A DNA stretch of 46,085 bases from a virus, in IMG/VR virus record IMGVR_UViG_3300037852_000040, positions 1-46,085 of that record; one strand, 5' to 3'. The position numbers and the translations under genes are program-made. Under the pieces are notes generated by a model, which worked only from the letters and a program-made list of their open reading frames with translations, did no database searches and had not been told where the DNA came from. Positions 17,374-26,153 of the stretch are shown one piece after another; position 1 is the stretch's first letter; the number at the start of each line of letters is the position of its first letter.

Positions 17374-17873
17374 CAGGCAGCCACCTGACCGCTCTTGCCG
17401 ACCGCGCCAATACCTTGCAGGCCCGGCAATCCGGCAATTGCGCCGCCGCCGGCGCCAATCACATCTCCGGCGATGGACAGATCGCCGGACAGCAACGCGC
17501 GGCTAGCCGATGAGCGCATGTAAGCCGCGTCGGCCTCGTCCTGCGCCGCCTGATCCATGATCGACGAGACTTTCGTGGTTTTTTGCTCGGTGCCCGTATA
17601 TTCGGCATAATCGCGCACCGCCGCGCCGGTGGGCGAGGTCGGGTCGGATCGTGCAGCCGCGCGAACCGCATCGATGTTGCCGAGTGTGATCGACAGATTG
17701 CGCGTCATCTGCGCATTGGTCTGCGTGGCTTTCAGGTCGCCGTATTGCGCAGCGCGGTCCAATTCCTCGGCTTTGAACTTGTCGGCCGCCGCCGTGCCGC
17801 GCGACGATTCATAGTCGTTGGCGGCCTTGAGACCGACCGCGGCGATCGACAGAGCTGGTCCGGCGGCTTGCAT
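17373..17873 (-). CDS. Internal virion protein, small (gp14-like)
   Basis: 166 residues, helical, Ala-rich, with a C-terminal Gly/Ile-rich hydrophobic segment (AGDVIGAGGGAIAGLPGLQG). Position between tail tube B and the transglycosylase protein, with one-base overlaps on both sides, matches the smallest ejection protein of T7-like phages, which enters the outer membrane. The assignment is by order, size and composition. Confidence 0.65.
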   Translation of the reverse strand: MQAAGPALSIAAVGLKAANDYESSRGTAAADKFKAEELDRAAQYGDLKATQTNAQMTRNLSITLGNIDAVRAAARSDPTSPTGAAVRDYAEYTGTEQKTTKVSSIMDQAAQDEADAAYMRSSASRALLSGDLSIAGDVIGAGGGAIAGLPGLQGIGAVGKSGQVAA

Positions 17874-20428
17874 TATATGGTCGCCTCAAGGCCGATCTCG
17901 TGTACGATGACAGAACCCGGCGTGTCTTTGATTATAGCCATTCTTGGGTCGTATGCACGGCCTAAAGGCCGCCATCGCTGTGCTTCCTCGCGCAATGGCG
18001 GCGGCTGGGTCGGATCGTCACCCTGATTCCAGGTATCGACACGGCGGAAGTTCATCACCGTGCCGAGCGCGGGCGAGGTCGGCGTGAGCGGGCCGGAGAA
18101 CAGCCGCGCCATCTGAAAGCCGGTCGAGTTGGACACATAGATCGCCATGCGCGACACGCGCCGTTTTAACATGCGTTGATGCACACTTTGTCCCGGCTGG
18201 GCATCGGCCACGAACGGTTCAAGCGTCGCATTCCAAGGCTGCCCGGCGACAAGCTGGGTCGAAGCCAGATTTTCGCCGTCGATATTCTGCGGAATGATGT
18301 TGCCGTTGGCATCGGCCGTGTACGTGCCCATAAACCGCGTGCCGAGATCGATCAGGGTGAATGTGCTATTCGGCCCCGGAAACACGTATAGCGGTCCTTT
18401 GCCGCCCGGCGGGGTGAACGGTGCCGGCAGATTGTTGACCGATATGGCACCGTCAAGATACTGCGTGGCGTCGAGCCGCTCGACCACCGTAACGGGCGTA
18501 ACGCCGTTCGGCGCGTAGCTGGTCGTGAACACCACGTCGCCGCCCTGCGCCGACACCCATTGATCGGTTTTGGTCGGCCCGTGCCCGAGCCACGGCAGCC
18601 AGCCGATCTTGGGCTTGCCTTCCGGCCCCACCTCGAGCAGCCCTTGGCGAACGGCGTAGCGGCCGACGATACAATCGCCGCTGGCGAGCAGGATGAAGGC
18701 GTACAATTCCTCGAACTGGCTTGGCGCGCTTTGAATGGCGATGGCGATGGCCGGCGACGCCGTGAACAGATGCGAGTGATACTCCGACACGTTGTCGACG
18801 ATGTGCGGCCGATAATAGGCGCCCGGTGTCTGCACCGCGGCGACCTGTGTGCCACCGGCTTTCATGTAAAGGATCGACTGCCCGGCCGGCTGCGGTCGCA
18901 CGTTCGGCATACAACCTTCGCTACTGAGCAGATTGAACTGCACCGAGCCCGGCACAAGCGGGTTGGCAACCGTGATCGGAATGTAGAAGATTCCCTTGTT
19001 GGCAAAGACGAATTCCGACGATTCCATACCGGGAACGACAAACAGGATTTGCACCTTTGTCGGCGCGAGCTCGAAGATCGCATTATCCGGCAATGCCGCC
19101 ACATAGAAATCGAGCGGCAGCCCGCTAGCCGACCATGCCACGCCGGACGGCACGGACGGAATATTGCACAGTCCAAGCCGGCCTTGGTCGTAGAACACGG
19201 AGGTCGGATAGCCGCGAAACAAGTTCATCACTTCATCGTCCCAGATCGCGACCGGCTGTGGCGCGATGGTGGATACGCCGCTTATGGTTGCCGTACCGCC
19301 CGGCCCGGCAATCGTCTCGGCGCCGAACGTCAAGGCAATTCCGGCACTCGATTGCAATATCTGCACTTCGAGGCCGGCCGCGGTGACGCTGTTGGCCGTG
19401 CCGGTCGCGCCCGACGTGTTGTCCGTAATGACCTCGCCGGCCTGGAATGCCGTGCTGGTATCGAGACTGACCACGATGGTCGGCAGCAATCCGCCGCCGG
19501 AAAACCCGACCACAATGCCGGTCGCGCCCGACGTGCCGCCAGTGACGGCATCGCCCAAACTGAATGTGCCGGTCACAGACGTAAGCGGGATGGTTTGCTG
19601 GCCGACCGTGCTGGTCACAATGCCGGTCGCGCCGGTCGAGGCACCGATAATCTCATCGCCGACATTAAAAGCACCGATGGTGCCGGACAGCGCCAACGAC
19701 TGCCCTGGCGGCAGCGATTCGATGACGGTCGCCGTTGCACTGTGGCCGTTGGCAACGGCGGTGATGAGCAATTGCCGGCCGCAGAACCGCATCCGCGTCC
19801 CAACCATGCCGGCGACAAACACGTTGGCCGACAAAGTGAGCGTCACGCTGCCGACCGTTGCGCTCGGCTGCATGGTGATGTTCTGCGGCGATATGCGGTA
19901 GAACAGCGTGCGCTTCTGACCGCCGGTCGTGATTGTCTCGGCGTAAGTGGTCAGCGTCCATGTGCTTGTCTGCGAAACGCCGTCCCAGGTCAGGACTTGC
20001 GGCACGTTGAGCGGAGCGCCGTCGCCGTAGAAAATGTAGATCGCGAGTTGCGAGCCGGCCGCCACGACAAAACTCACATTCTTTGCGGTCGCCGAGGTCC
20101 ATGGAATATTGGTCGCGCCGTCGCCCTTTTTGGTCGAATTGAAAACCTGCGTTCCTGCGGCATTACGAATGCGCAGATAGCCGTTGCCGAATATCAAGTA
20201 AAAAACATTACCCGGCGACATCAACACTTCTTCGCAGCGGCCGGTCTCGGGAAACAGCACCGTACGGCCGGGACGATTGGTTGCCGCGCCGGAACTGAGA
20301 ATGCGCCAGTTGGAAGCCTGCCGCGTACCGATTTTCATGAGCGGGTTTTCGTCGGCCCGCTTCATGGATTCGTCTAGCTCGCCGCCGGAAAAGTCGCGCT
20401 GGGCGCCAAGAATTTTAGGAACTGCCAT
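17873..20428 (-). CDS. Tail tubular protein B (nozzle)
   Basis: 851 residues. The N-terminal signature LGAQRDFSGGELDESMKRAD with ATNRPGRTVLFPETGR is the conserved start of podovirus nozzle proteins. It forms the distal tail tube that contacts fibres and host. About residues 250-375 hold at least three tandem repeats of a roughly 35-residue unit with the core GD-x-(I/V)-TGxTSGATGxV, an inserted beta-rich domain that is not part of the T7 core protein and may bind surface sugars. It is translated from a start close to the tail tube A region. Confidence 0.85.
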   Translation of the reverse strand: MAVPKILGAQRDFSGGELDESMKRADENPLMKIGTRQASNWRILSSGAATNRPGRTVLFPETGRCEEVLMSPGNVFYLIFGNGYLRIRNAAGTQVFNSTKKGDGATNIPWTSATAKNVSFVVAAGSQLAIYIFYGDGAPLNVPQVLTWDGVSQTSTWTLTTYAETITTGGQKRTLFYRISPQNITMQPSATVGSVTLTLSANVFVAGMVGTRMRFCGRQLLITAVANGHSATATVIESLPPGQSLALSGTIGAFNVGDEIIGASTGATGIVTSTVGQQTIPLTSVTGTFSLGDAVTGGTSGATGIVVGFSGGGLLPTIVVSLDTSTAFQAGEVITDNTSGATGTANSVTAAGLEVQILQSSAGIALTFGAETIAGPGGTATISGVSTIAPQPVAIWDDEVMNLFRGYPTSVFYDQGRLGLCNIPSVPSGVAWSASGLPLDFYVAALPDNAIFELAPTKVQILFVVPGMESSEFVFANKGIFYIPITVANPLVPGSVQFNLLSSEGCMPNVRPQPAGQSILYMKAGGTQVAAVQTPGAYYRPHIVDNVSEYHSHLFTASPAIAIAIQSAPSQFEELYAFILLASGDCIVGRYAVRQGLLEVGPEGKPKIGWLPWLGHGPTKTDQWVSAQGGDVVFTTSYAPNGVTPVTVVERLDATQYLDGAISVNNLPAPFTPPGGKGPLYVFPGPNSTFTLIDLGTRFMGTYTADANGNIIPQNIDGENLASTQLVAGQPWNATLEPFVADAQPGQSVHQRMLKRRVSRMAIYVSNSTGFQMARLFSGPLTPTSPALGTVMNFRRVDTWNQGDDPTQPPPLREEAQRWRPLGRAYDPRMAIIKDTPGSVIVHEIGLEATI

Positions 20429-20511
20429 AAGTTACGCTCCTGTGCGCAGCTCATAAATTCTTGCCACGGCCCGAGCCACCCCAGCATCGCCAGAACGACC
20501 CAATACGCTGT

Positions 20512-20568
20512 TCAGTCCAATTCTGGGTCAATGCGTTCCAATTCTGCGTTGGTAATATATTTTCTCAT
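20512..20568 (-). CDS. Very small ORF, 18 aa
   Basis: The ATG overlaps the stop of tail tube A in an ATGA arrangement; it encodes MRKYITNAELERIDPELD. It lies in the otherwise gene-free 136 bases between tail tubes A and B. An open stretch in another frame (ending GSGRGKNL, stop at about 20457) covers the rest but has no clear start. Either could be the small protein often found at this position; both are doubtful. Confidence 0.3.
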   Translation of the reverse strand: MRKYITNAELERIDPELD

Positions 20569-21305
20569 CCGGGCGGCCCGCCGTTGCCATTCCAGCCGCC
20601 AATGCCGATCGGCGGCCACGGCCGGCGGATACGCCGCGACGCGCCCATGCGCGAATTCCAGAATTGCCGTTTGGGCTTTTGCTGATCGTATCGCGTGCGC
20701 GCCATTTGCAGCATGTGCTCGCCAGCCATCCACATTTTGTCGCCTTCGGCCGTATCCTCGTGCAGCCCGCGGTAAATGCCGGCCATGACGAATGATTGCA
20801 GCGCCAGGATCAGCGTCGGCGTGCCATTGGTGGAATCGGTCAGCGGCCCGGAGTTGGACAGGTATTTGAGCGTGATCGTGGCCGGCGTGACGGTACCGGC
20901 CGGAGGCGGCGGCGGCCCACCTTGCGCATTGCAGACGATGATCGGGCCGTTCGGCGTGCCCATGATGTCGTAGAGCGTCAACTGCGATTGCGTCTGGGTG
21001 ACCGGATCGGACGTGTCCTGATTGATCTTGAGCCAGATAATATGCACACAATCGGCCGGGATCGGATAGGCGGTGTCCCAATCGGTGTCCTGCGGCGGCG
21101 TCGGCGATGGCTGTAGCGTTATGACCTGCGTGGCATAGCCCCAGCCGTGGCTTTCCATCGCGTAGCCGAGGCCGCGGTCATAGGCTGGCGAGCAGACGTT
21201 CCATTCGTCCGATCCGTCATCCGCGACATTAACGACGTTGTCCCCGGTAGAAACCAGGGCGCTATTGATGACGGTAAGTTTATCAATCGGCCAAGGAAAG
21301 CTCAT
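20565..21305 (-). CDS. Tail tubular protein A (adaptor)
   Basis: 246 residues. The opening WPIDKLTVINSALVSTGDNV is the conserved start of podovirus gp11-like adaptors, which join the portal to the nozzle. AMESHGWGYATQ and a LALQSFVMAGIYRGLHED helix follow in the expected order. A Pro/Gly-rich C-terminal tail (RRPWPPIGIGGWNGNGGPPG) is unusual and could be disordered. Gene order portal, scaffold, capsid, adaptor, nozzle supports it. Confidence 0.85.
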   Translation of the reverse strand: MSFPWPIDKLTVINSALVSTGDNVVNVADDGSDEWNVCSPAYDRGLGYAMESHGWGYATQVITLQPSPTPPQDTDWDTAYPIPADCVHIIWLKINQDTSDPVTQTQSQLTLYDIMGTPNGPIIVCNAQGGPPPPPAGTVTPATITLKYLSNSGPLTDSTNGTPTLILALQSFVMAGIYRGLHEDTAEGDKMWMAGEHMLQMARTRYDQQKPKRQFWNSRMGASRRIRRPWPPIGIGGWNGNGGPPG

Positions 21306-21350
21306 GTTGCACCGTGTTGCGGCCTATGCCTTGGCGCAACGCACGCCCGC

Positions 21351-22322
21351 TCAGAAATTCCATCCATTCGTCGCGCTGCGCATATTGGCGAGCATGGCTT
21401 GATAGGATGAGTTGAGATCGGCGGCCCAGAGTCCAGATTCGCAAACAAATCCAGCCAGGACCGCAGCCGTTCCAACACCCATGAAGAAGATATTCGAGCT
21501 AAGCGCAGTCGTGCCATTCGATAACGTTGAGGTGTTCGCGCTGCTATCGACCGCAAAGAGCGGTGCCGTACCGCTCGCTACATCCAAGAGCGCGTGAAAG
21601 GTGTTGTCGTTTGCCGTCAGCGCCGCGGATGTTCCGTTATTCACATTGATAGTATTCGCGGAAACAGACCAATTCATCCCGCCTGCACCAGCCGTCCCGT
21701 TGCGCATAATCCGTTGCAGGGTCGTAAAGCTGCCTGTGCGCTCGACGACGGAAATCAGCGAATAGGGCGCAGCCTGCGAAATCGTCCCTGCGCTTTCAAG
21801 ATTCATCGCGGCGGTATTTGTTCCGGCCGCGCACGGCAATCCGTTTTGCGCATTGAACGTCAGCGCCGGCATGTTGGCGAGCGTCGCCTGGACGACATGA
21901 TTGCCGTTGCCGGTTTGGTCGTAGAGTTTGGTGATGCTGCATCCGGCGTGCGTCACCGTGCAGAACGTCATTACGCTGACGGTCGGTGCCCCGGTCGGGC
22001 AAACGACGGCTGTTAGATTGGCAAAGCCGTTCGTACCGACGTTGAGTGTGCAAGTTGCCAGTCCTGTCGTGGTGTCCACAAGATCGGCGAGAGGACTTTG
22101 CGCTGCGGCATAAGCGGCATTGTATGCGCGCCCGGCGCTGTAGAATGCAATGGCACCGCTGGCAATGTCGCCGGGGCCTTGGTAGCCGGCAGCCGCGCCG
22201 GCATCGCCGCCGCTGACGCCCATGAGCGTAAGATTATCCGCCGCGGCAAAGGTCGAAAAGGCCGCGAAGATGAGTGCGATCAGGCTGCGTCTCACGGCGC
22301 CACGTAGCCCTGCGCGTTGCAA
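21351..22322 (-). CDS. Secreted arabinofuranosidase-B-like domain protein
   Basis: 323 residues. An N-terminal Sec signal (LIALIFAAFSTFAAA) precedes the mature part. SITKLYDQTGNGNHVVQATL and MPALTFNAQNGLPCA are close to the KLYDQSGNGNH block of fungal and bacterial alpha-L-arabinofuranosidase B catalytic/LamG-like domains. A jelly-roll lectin-like fold that binds or trims surface polysaccharide is therefore plausible. It is encoded in the virion region just upstream of tail tube A, so it may be a virion-associated sugar-binding protein. I cannot verify catalytic residues. It overlaps the next gene by 31 bases. Confidence 0.6.
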   Translation of the reverse strand: MQRAGLRGAVRRSLIALIFAAFSTFAAADNLTLMGVSGGDAGAAAGYQGPGDIASGAIAFYSAGRAYNAAYAAAQSPLADLVDTTTGLATCTLNVGTNGFANLTAVVCPTGAPTVSVMTFCTVTHAGCSITKLYDQTGNGNHVVQATLANMPALTFNAQNGLPCAAGTNTAAMNLESAGTISQAAPYSLISVVERTGSFTTLQRIMRNGTAGAGGMNWSVSANTINVNNGTSAALTANDNTFHALLDVASGTAPLFAVDSSANTSTLSNGTTALSSNIFFMGVGTAAVLAGFVCESGLWAADLNSSYQAMLANMRSATNGWNF

Positions 22323-22816
22323 TAGATCGTCGAGATCGAACCGCTTGCCGTGAAGGTCAACGCCGTCTGTGCGGCAACGAGCAGCGGACTAGTGAATACC
22401 ATATTGTTGCCGCCACCGCCGCCGCTGTTGGCGAGACCAATGACGGTCGAGGCCGCGTCGTTCAGAGTGACATAAACGGCCGATGTGCCAGCATCGGTGC
22501 GAAAACATTGCGTGCCGGTGACATAAAGCCGACCCGTATTGGGCGCCTTGATGATCGTGGTGGCGCCGGTGCCGGTTGCGCTGCCGCTGCCGCTGACAAC
22601 ATTGCCGTTCGGATTCGGCGGGGTATTCACAGTAACGGGTATCGACAGTGCGCTGGGCGAGCCGCACGGCACATAGGCCCCGACATTGCTGGGGCACATG
22701 ATGACCACGCCGGACGTGGAAACGCCCGGCCATTGCGTCGGGAATCTGGGATCGGCACGCGCCGATCCCGCCGCCAGAGCGGCTACCGCAGCAACGGCGA
22801 GACATACCCAGCGCAT
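22292..22816 (-). CDS. Hypothetical secreted protein (virion region)
   Basis: 174 residues with a Sec signal MRWVCLAVAAVAALAAGSAR and cleavage after ARA. The mature protein is beta-rich, Gly/Ser/Thr-rich, with four Cys and a G-rich loop (GLANSGGGGGNN). No family recognised. One of four consecutive signal-peptide proteins between the capsid and tail genes. Confidence 0.6.
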   Translation of the reverse strand: MRWVCLAVAAVAALAAGSARADPRFPTQWPGVSTSGVVIMCPSNVGAYVPCGSPSALSIPVTVNTPPNPNGNVVSGSGSATGTGATTIIKAPNTGRLYVTGTQCFRTDAGTSAVYVTLNDAASTVIGLANSGGGGGNNMVFTSPLLVAAQTALTFTASGSISTIYCNAQGYVAP

Positions 22817-22825
22817 GAGCGGCCT

Positions 22826-23305
22826 TTAGGGTGAAGTGTAGTAATAAACCTTGATGCCGAAGGCCAGATCGGTCTTGGCGGTGGGTGACGTGATGGTGAC
22901 GTTCGTGCCCGGAGCTGCCGATCGGAGCGGCGAGGCGCCGAAGTTCACATCGCGGAATACGACCGCGTCGGCGGTCGCGGCGATGGAAAAGCCCCATTGC
23001 GGCGATGCGGTCGCGCCGGAGCCAAGCCCGCTCGACGTGAAGGCGCAGTTGACGCAGGCCGTCGACGTGCCGTCCTGGATGGCCTCAAGCTCGATGCGCG
23101 TGATGTAAGCGTACTGCCCGGCCGGCGGCGTGACGGTAGCGACGGCCTGCGTGTTGACCGTGTTGTAATTGGTCGAGACCGCCGTCGACGTAAGGGCGTC
23201 GAGCCGCGTGCCGATCTGCTGCACGGTCGGAGCCGTGTTCTGTTGCGCGAGCACGGCGCCGCTCAATCCCAGCGACAAGGCAAGAGCGAGAAAGAGCTGG
23301 CGCAT
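22826..23305 (-). CDS. Hypothetical secreted protein (virion region)
   Basis: 159 residues; ATG at 23305 preceded by GGAGAG. Signal peptide MRQLFLALALSLGLSGAVLA, then QQN. The mature part is beta-rich with a CVNC pair and ends KVYYYTSP. The architecture resembles an Ig-like or receptor-binding head decoration domain, but no family is recognised. Confidence 0.6.
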   Translation of the reverse strand: MRQLFLALALSLGLSGAVLAQQNTAPTVQQIGTRLDALTSTAVSTNYNTVNTQAVATVTPPAGQYAYITRIELEAIQDGTSTACVNCAFTSSGLGSGATASPQWGFSIAATADAVVFRDVNFGASPLRSAAPGTNVTITSPTAKTDLAFGIKVYYYTSP

Positions 23306-23322
23306 CGGTCTCTCCAAAATCA

Positions 23323-23340
23323 CGCCGCATTGGCGCGGCG
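23323..23340 (-). terminator. GC-rich hairpin between secreted-protein genes
   Basis: Stem CGCCGC / GCGGCG with a six-base loop, in the 70-base gap on the minus strand between the stop at 23376 and the next start. A second small stem CCTCG / CGAGG follows at about 23350. There is no T-tract, so it is more likely an attenuator or mRNA-stability element than a full terminator. The 14-base core GCCGCATTGGCGCG recurs at 6661-6674. Confidence 0.25.
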
Positions 23341-23375
23341 CTCAGGTGACCTCGTCTCCGAGGCGGGAGGTTCGC

Positions 23376-24002
23376 TTAGAAGAAGCTGTACAGAATAGTG
23401 ACCACGATCGACGCGCCATCGGTCCAGTTGGTATGCGCGTTGACATAGATGAGCTTGGCGACCGGACCCGTCGTGGCGCCCGAAACCGGGAATGCGGCGG
23501 CGAGGATGTCGGCCGGCGGGACGCAAGAAACTGCATTGGCGGCGACCGCGAAAGCCGAGACAATGGTTGCATCGGACGATCCCGCAATACCGATGTCGAC
23601 GCCGCCGGTGACGGCGTTGCCGGTCGTTTCCTGGATGCAGATGCTTTGGATGACCGCGCCGGCCGGCAGCGGCATTGCGTTGGATGCGGTCGCCTGCGCC
23701 GTATAGGGGCCGCCAAAAACGGTGAACAGATTTGGCCCCTGCACATAGCCTTGGGTCTGGAAAAAGCCGACATCGGCCGACTTGAACAGTGCGCAGCCCT
23801 GCGAATTGAGATTATAGGCCGGTTGCGTCGCGGCGGTCGAGGACGTGTTGACAACACGGCGCGGGCCGGGTGCGGCATTGCCGGGCGGCGGCGCGCAAAG
23901 AACCTGCTGCTGCACCGCGACCGAGGCGGTGGCGTTGGCCGGAGCGGAAAGCGCGGCGAGGGCAATACCGGCGGCGAATAGGAGTGCAATGCGCTTCATC
24001 AT
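23376..24002 (-). CDS. Hypothetical secreted protein (virion region)
   Basis: 208 residues. Signal peptide MMKRIALLFAAGIALAALSA followed by PANA. Beta-rich, Ala/Val/Gly-rich mature protein with four spaced Cys; the C-terminus is hydrophobic (IVVTILYSFF). Its ATG overlaps the stop of the preceding gene (ATGA), so it is coupled to head genes. Function unknown. Confidence 0.6.
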   Translation of the reverse strand: MMKRIALLFAAGIALAALSAPANATASVAVQQQVLCAPPPGNAAPGPRRVVNTSSTAATQPAYNLNSQGCALFKSADVGFFQTQGYVQGPNLFTVFGGPYTAQATASNAMPLPAGAVIQSICIQETTGNAVTGGVDIGIAGSSDATIVSAFAVAANAVSCVPPADILAAAFPVSGATTGPVAKLIYVNAHTNWTDGASIVVTILYSFF

Positions 24003-24442
24003 GCTACGGCCCTCTGCTGTCCAAATTGCGGGTCGGATGCCCGCGCCTGATTCAAGGCGTCAGCCTCGGCTTCCGCCAATTGTTCGGCTTCGATCTGCGC
24101 CCGGCCCGGCTTCACGCCGCGCGGTAGCTCGAGCTTGAAGCGATCCGGCTCGACTTCCATGGCGTGTCGGGCATCGACGCCCCACAGCTCCACCTTGACC
24201 GGGCCGCCCTTGGTTTCCTGCCATTCGGCGAAAGCAACCTTGGCGGCGGAATAGGCGCGAAGCTGCTTCTTATAGAGTTCGCAGGCGTCCTCGTGGGCGA
24301 CCTGTGCGGCGGCAAGATCGGCGCCTTTGAGCTTGGTCGCATCCGGCTCGACCGGCGCGTCGGGCGCGGCCGGGCGCGATGGCCCACAGTCCCAAAGATC
24401 GACCTTGCCGTTGCGCTTGATGCGACGTTCCAGCGGGTTCAT
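23999..24442 (-). CDS. Hypothetical protein of the head region
   Basis: 147 residues, strongly charged and helical (EQLAEAEADALNQAR, AQVAHEDACELYKKQLRAYS). The RIKRNGKVDLWDCGPSRPAA opening and VELWGVDARHAMEVEPDRF recur in part in the neighbouring 82-aa protein (RIKMAAVDAHHAVAADPERY), suggesting the two share a small repeated motif. Coupled on both sides by four-base overlaps. Confidence 0.6.
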   Translation of the reverse strand: MNPLERRIKRNGKVDLWDCGPSRPAAPDAPVEPDATKLKGADLAAAQVAHEDACELYKKQLRAYSAAKVAFAEWQETKGGPVKVELWGVDARHAMEVEPDRFKLELPRGVKPGRAQIEAEQLAEAEADALNQARASDPQFGQQRAVA

Positions 24443-24687
24443 GCGGCCTCGGCCTCGTCAGATTCGGGATGTTCCAGCGCGTCGAGCCGCGCCTCGATGG
24501 CGGCAAAGCGGTCGTTGTCGCTGCCGGGCGCGCGAGTCATCTTCTCGCGCTCGACGATCTCGTAACGCTCCGGGTCGGCCGCCACGGCATGATGGGCGTC
24601 GACCGCCGCCATCTTGATCCTGACCGGCGGATCGTTCGGTTCCTCGGTCGAACCTTTGTCGAGAACGGTGATAGTCGTCATGGTCAT
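24439..24687 (-). CDS. Hypothetical protein of the head region, 82 aa
   Basis: Acidic, helical. The segment VRIKMAAVDAHHAVAADPER resembles VELWGVDARHAMEVEPDRF of the following gene product, hinting at a shared phage motif of the form V-DA-HA-DPER. The C-terminal heptad-like RFAAIEARLDALEH suggests oligomerisation. Four-base overlaps with both neighbours. Confidence 0.6.
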   Translation of the reverse strand: MTMTTITVLDKGSTEEPNDPPVRIKMAAVDAHHAVAADPERYEIVEREKMTRAPGSDNDRFAAIEARLDALEHPESDEAEAA

Positions 24688-25166
24688 ATCTCCGGCAGGA
24701 CGGCAACGAAGCCGTCGATATTGATGGACGGGTTGGTACCGCCGACGAGGACATAAACGCGGGCGAATTCGTAGATCGATCCGGCCACGTTGTTCGAGAA
24801 AAAGACCTCGTAGCGGCCGGTCACCGCCGCCTGCGCGTTGACGATGTCATTGGTGTTGGCCGCGGCCAGATCGACGCCGCCGGCGGAAACCACGTTGCCG
24901 GCACCGAACGACGAATCGTTGGAGACCACGACGCGAATTTTGTAGTATTCATCGCCGGTGACGATGTTAAGCGCGGTCACGTCGCATACGGCCACTGCAT
25001 CGATGCGGGCCAGTTCCACAGGCGTCGTGCCCTGGTTGCCGCCCAGATCGAGCGTCGCTGTGGCGCCGCCGACTTGGGTGTAGCCGGACGCGGTGATTGC
25101 GGCGGCGTTGTCCGCAAAGAAGTTGTTGATGTCCGGGGTGTAAGTGCGGTCGTTGGGGAATGACAT
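24684..25166 (-). CDS. Putative head decoration/structural protein
   Basis: 160 residues, beta-rich, without signal peptide. It sits directly after the major capsid gene (12-base gap), where decoration or head-completion proteins are usually encoded. Segments ATLDLGGNQGTTPVELARID and GRYEVFFSNNVAGSIYEFAR look like an Ig-like sandwich. The role is inferred from position. Confidence 0.6.
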   Translation of the reverse strand: MSFPNDRTYTPDINNFFADNAAAITASGYTQVGGATATLDLGGNQGTTPVELARIDAVAVCDVTALNIVTGDEYYKIRVVVSNDSSFGAGNVVSAGGVDLAAANTNDIVNAQAAVTGRYEVFFSNNVAGSIYEFARVYVLVGGTNPSINIDGFVAVLPEI

Positions 25167-25178
25167 TGCTGTTGCTCC

Positions 25179-26138
25179 TTATGCAACGATCGCGGCGTTG
25201 GTCCAGCTATCGAGCCGAGAAAGGCAATATTTGTGCTCGTCGACCAGCCCCACGTCCCAATTCAAATGGGTGCGATAGGTCTTGCCGTCCTGCAGGAGGC
25301 CGATGTCGCGGGTCTCCATCGGGCGAAGCTGCAGGCCGCGCAAGCGCTGCTCGCCGAGCGAGACCACGTAGAGCGACGCGGTGACGGCCGAGCCGCCGCC
25401 GGATGCGACCTCGGTGAAATCGAGCATGTAGGGATGGTCGTCCTTCGGGTAGCCCCAGAGAAACTGCAGCCCGGCATAGGATGCCTTGAGACCGCCGACG
25501 CCGGTATTTCCCGACACGTCGAATTCCTGCATGACGAAGCCGGCGAGCGTGGTGGTGCGCGCCAACTGAATCCACAACGGCCGCGACAGATACGGCGCGA
25601 TGATATGGGTCGGCCGGTTGACCGCATTGATTGCCTTGTCGAGATTGGCGAGCGACAGCGCCGCGCCGCCAGACGAGGCCGAATTGTGGATGTCGCGGGA
25701 ATATTTGTTGGAACGGACTTGCAGGCCGTTGAACACCCGCGCATTGGTCGACTGGTCGCCCTTGATGATGGTGGTGGCCCAGAGCTGACCGAAGGCGGTC
25801 ATGCCCATCATTTCCTCGTAGTTGCGCCGCTCGGGACCGTGGCGGTCGACGATGGCGCGATCAACGTCGATGTCGTGGTCGATGATCGCGGTGTTTTCCT
25901 GCAACGGCGTGATGACGCCATGCCCGGTCGAGGACGATTCGTTGATGGCGCGGAACTGCGGCGTGGCAAGCACGGCCTGGCGGTAATAAACGAACACCGA
26001 GCCCTTCAAGCCCTCGAACGGCAGCGCATCGAACAAATCCGTCGATTTCGCAAACATTTCGATTGGCGGCCGGCGAATGTCCTCTTTGGCCATGGACTTC
26101 GCATATTCCGTGATCGTCATCAGGTTTGAGGCAGCCAT
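25179..26138 (-). CDS. Major capsid protein
   Basis: 319 residues, forming the icosahedral head. The start MAASNLMTITEYAKSMAKED, the central NYEEMMGMTAFGQLWATTII and the C-terminal DVGLVDEHKYCLSRLDS match the capsid proteins of podovirus-like phages of alphaproteobacteria. The size fits an HK97-fold subunit. It lies between scaffold and head-completion genes, in the expected order, with a short 15-base gap and GGGGA-type ribosome site upstream. Confidence 0.85.
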   Translation of the reverse strand: MAASNLMTITEYAKSMAKEDIRRPPIEMFAKSTDLFDALPFEGLKGSVFVYYRQAVLATPQFRAINESSSTGHGVITPLQENTAIIDHDIDVDRAIVDRHGPERRNYEEMMGMTAFGQLWATTIIKGDQSTNARVFNGLQVRSNKYSRDIHNSASSGGAALSLANLDKAINAVNRPTHIIAPYLSRPLWIQLARTTTLAGFVMQEFDVSGNTGVGGLKASYAGLQFLWGYPKDDHPYMLDFTEVASGGGSAVTASLYVVSLGEQRLRGLQLRPMETRDIGLLQDGKTYRTHLNWDVGLVDEHKYCLSRLDSWTNAAIVA

Positions 26139-26153
26139 AATTCACTTCCCCTG

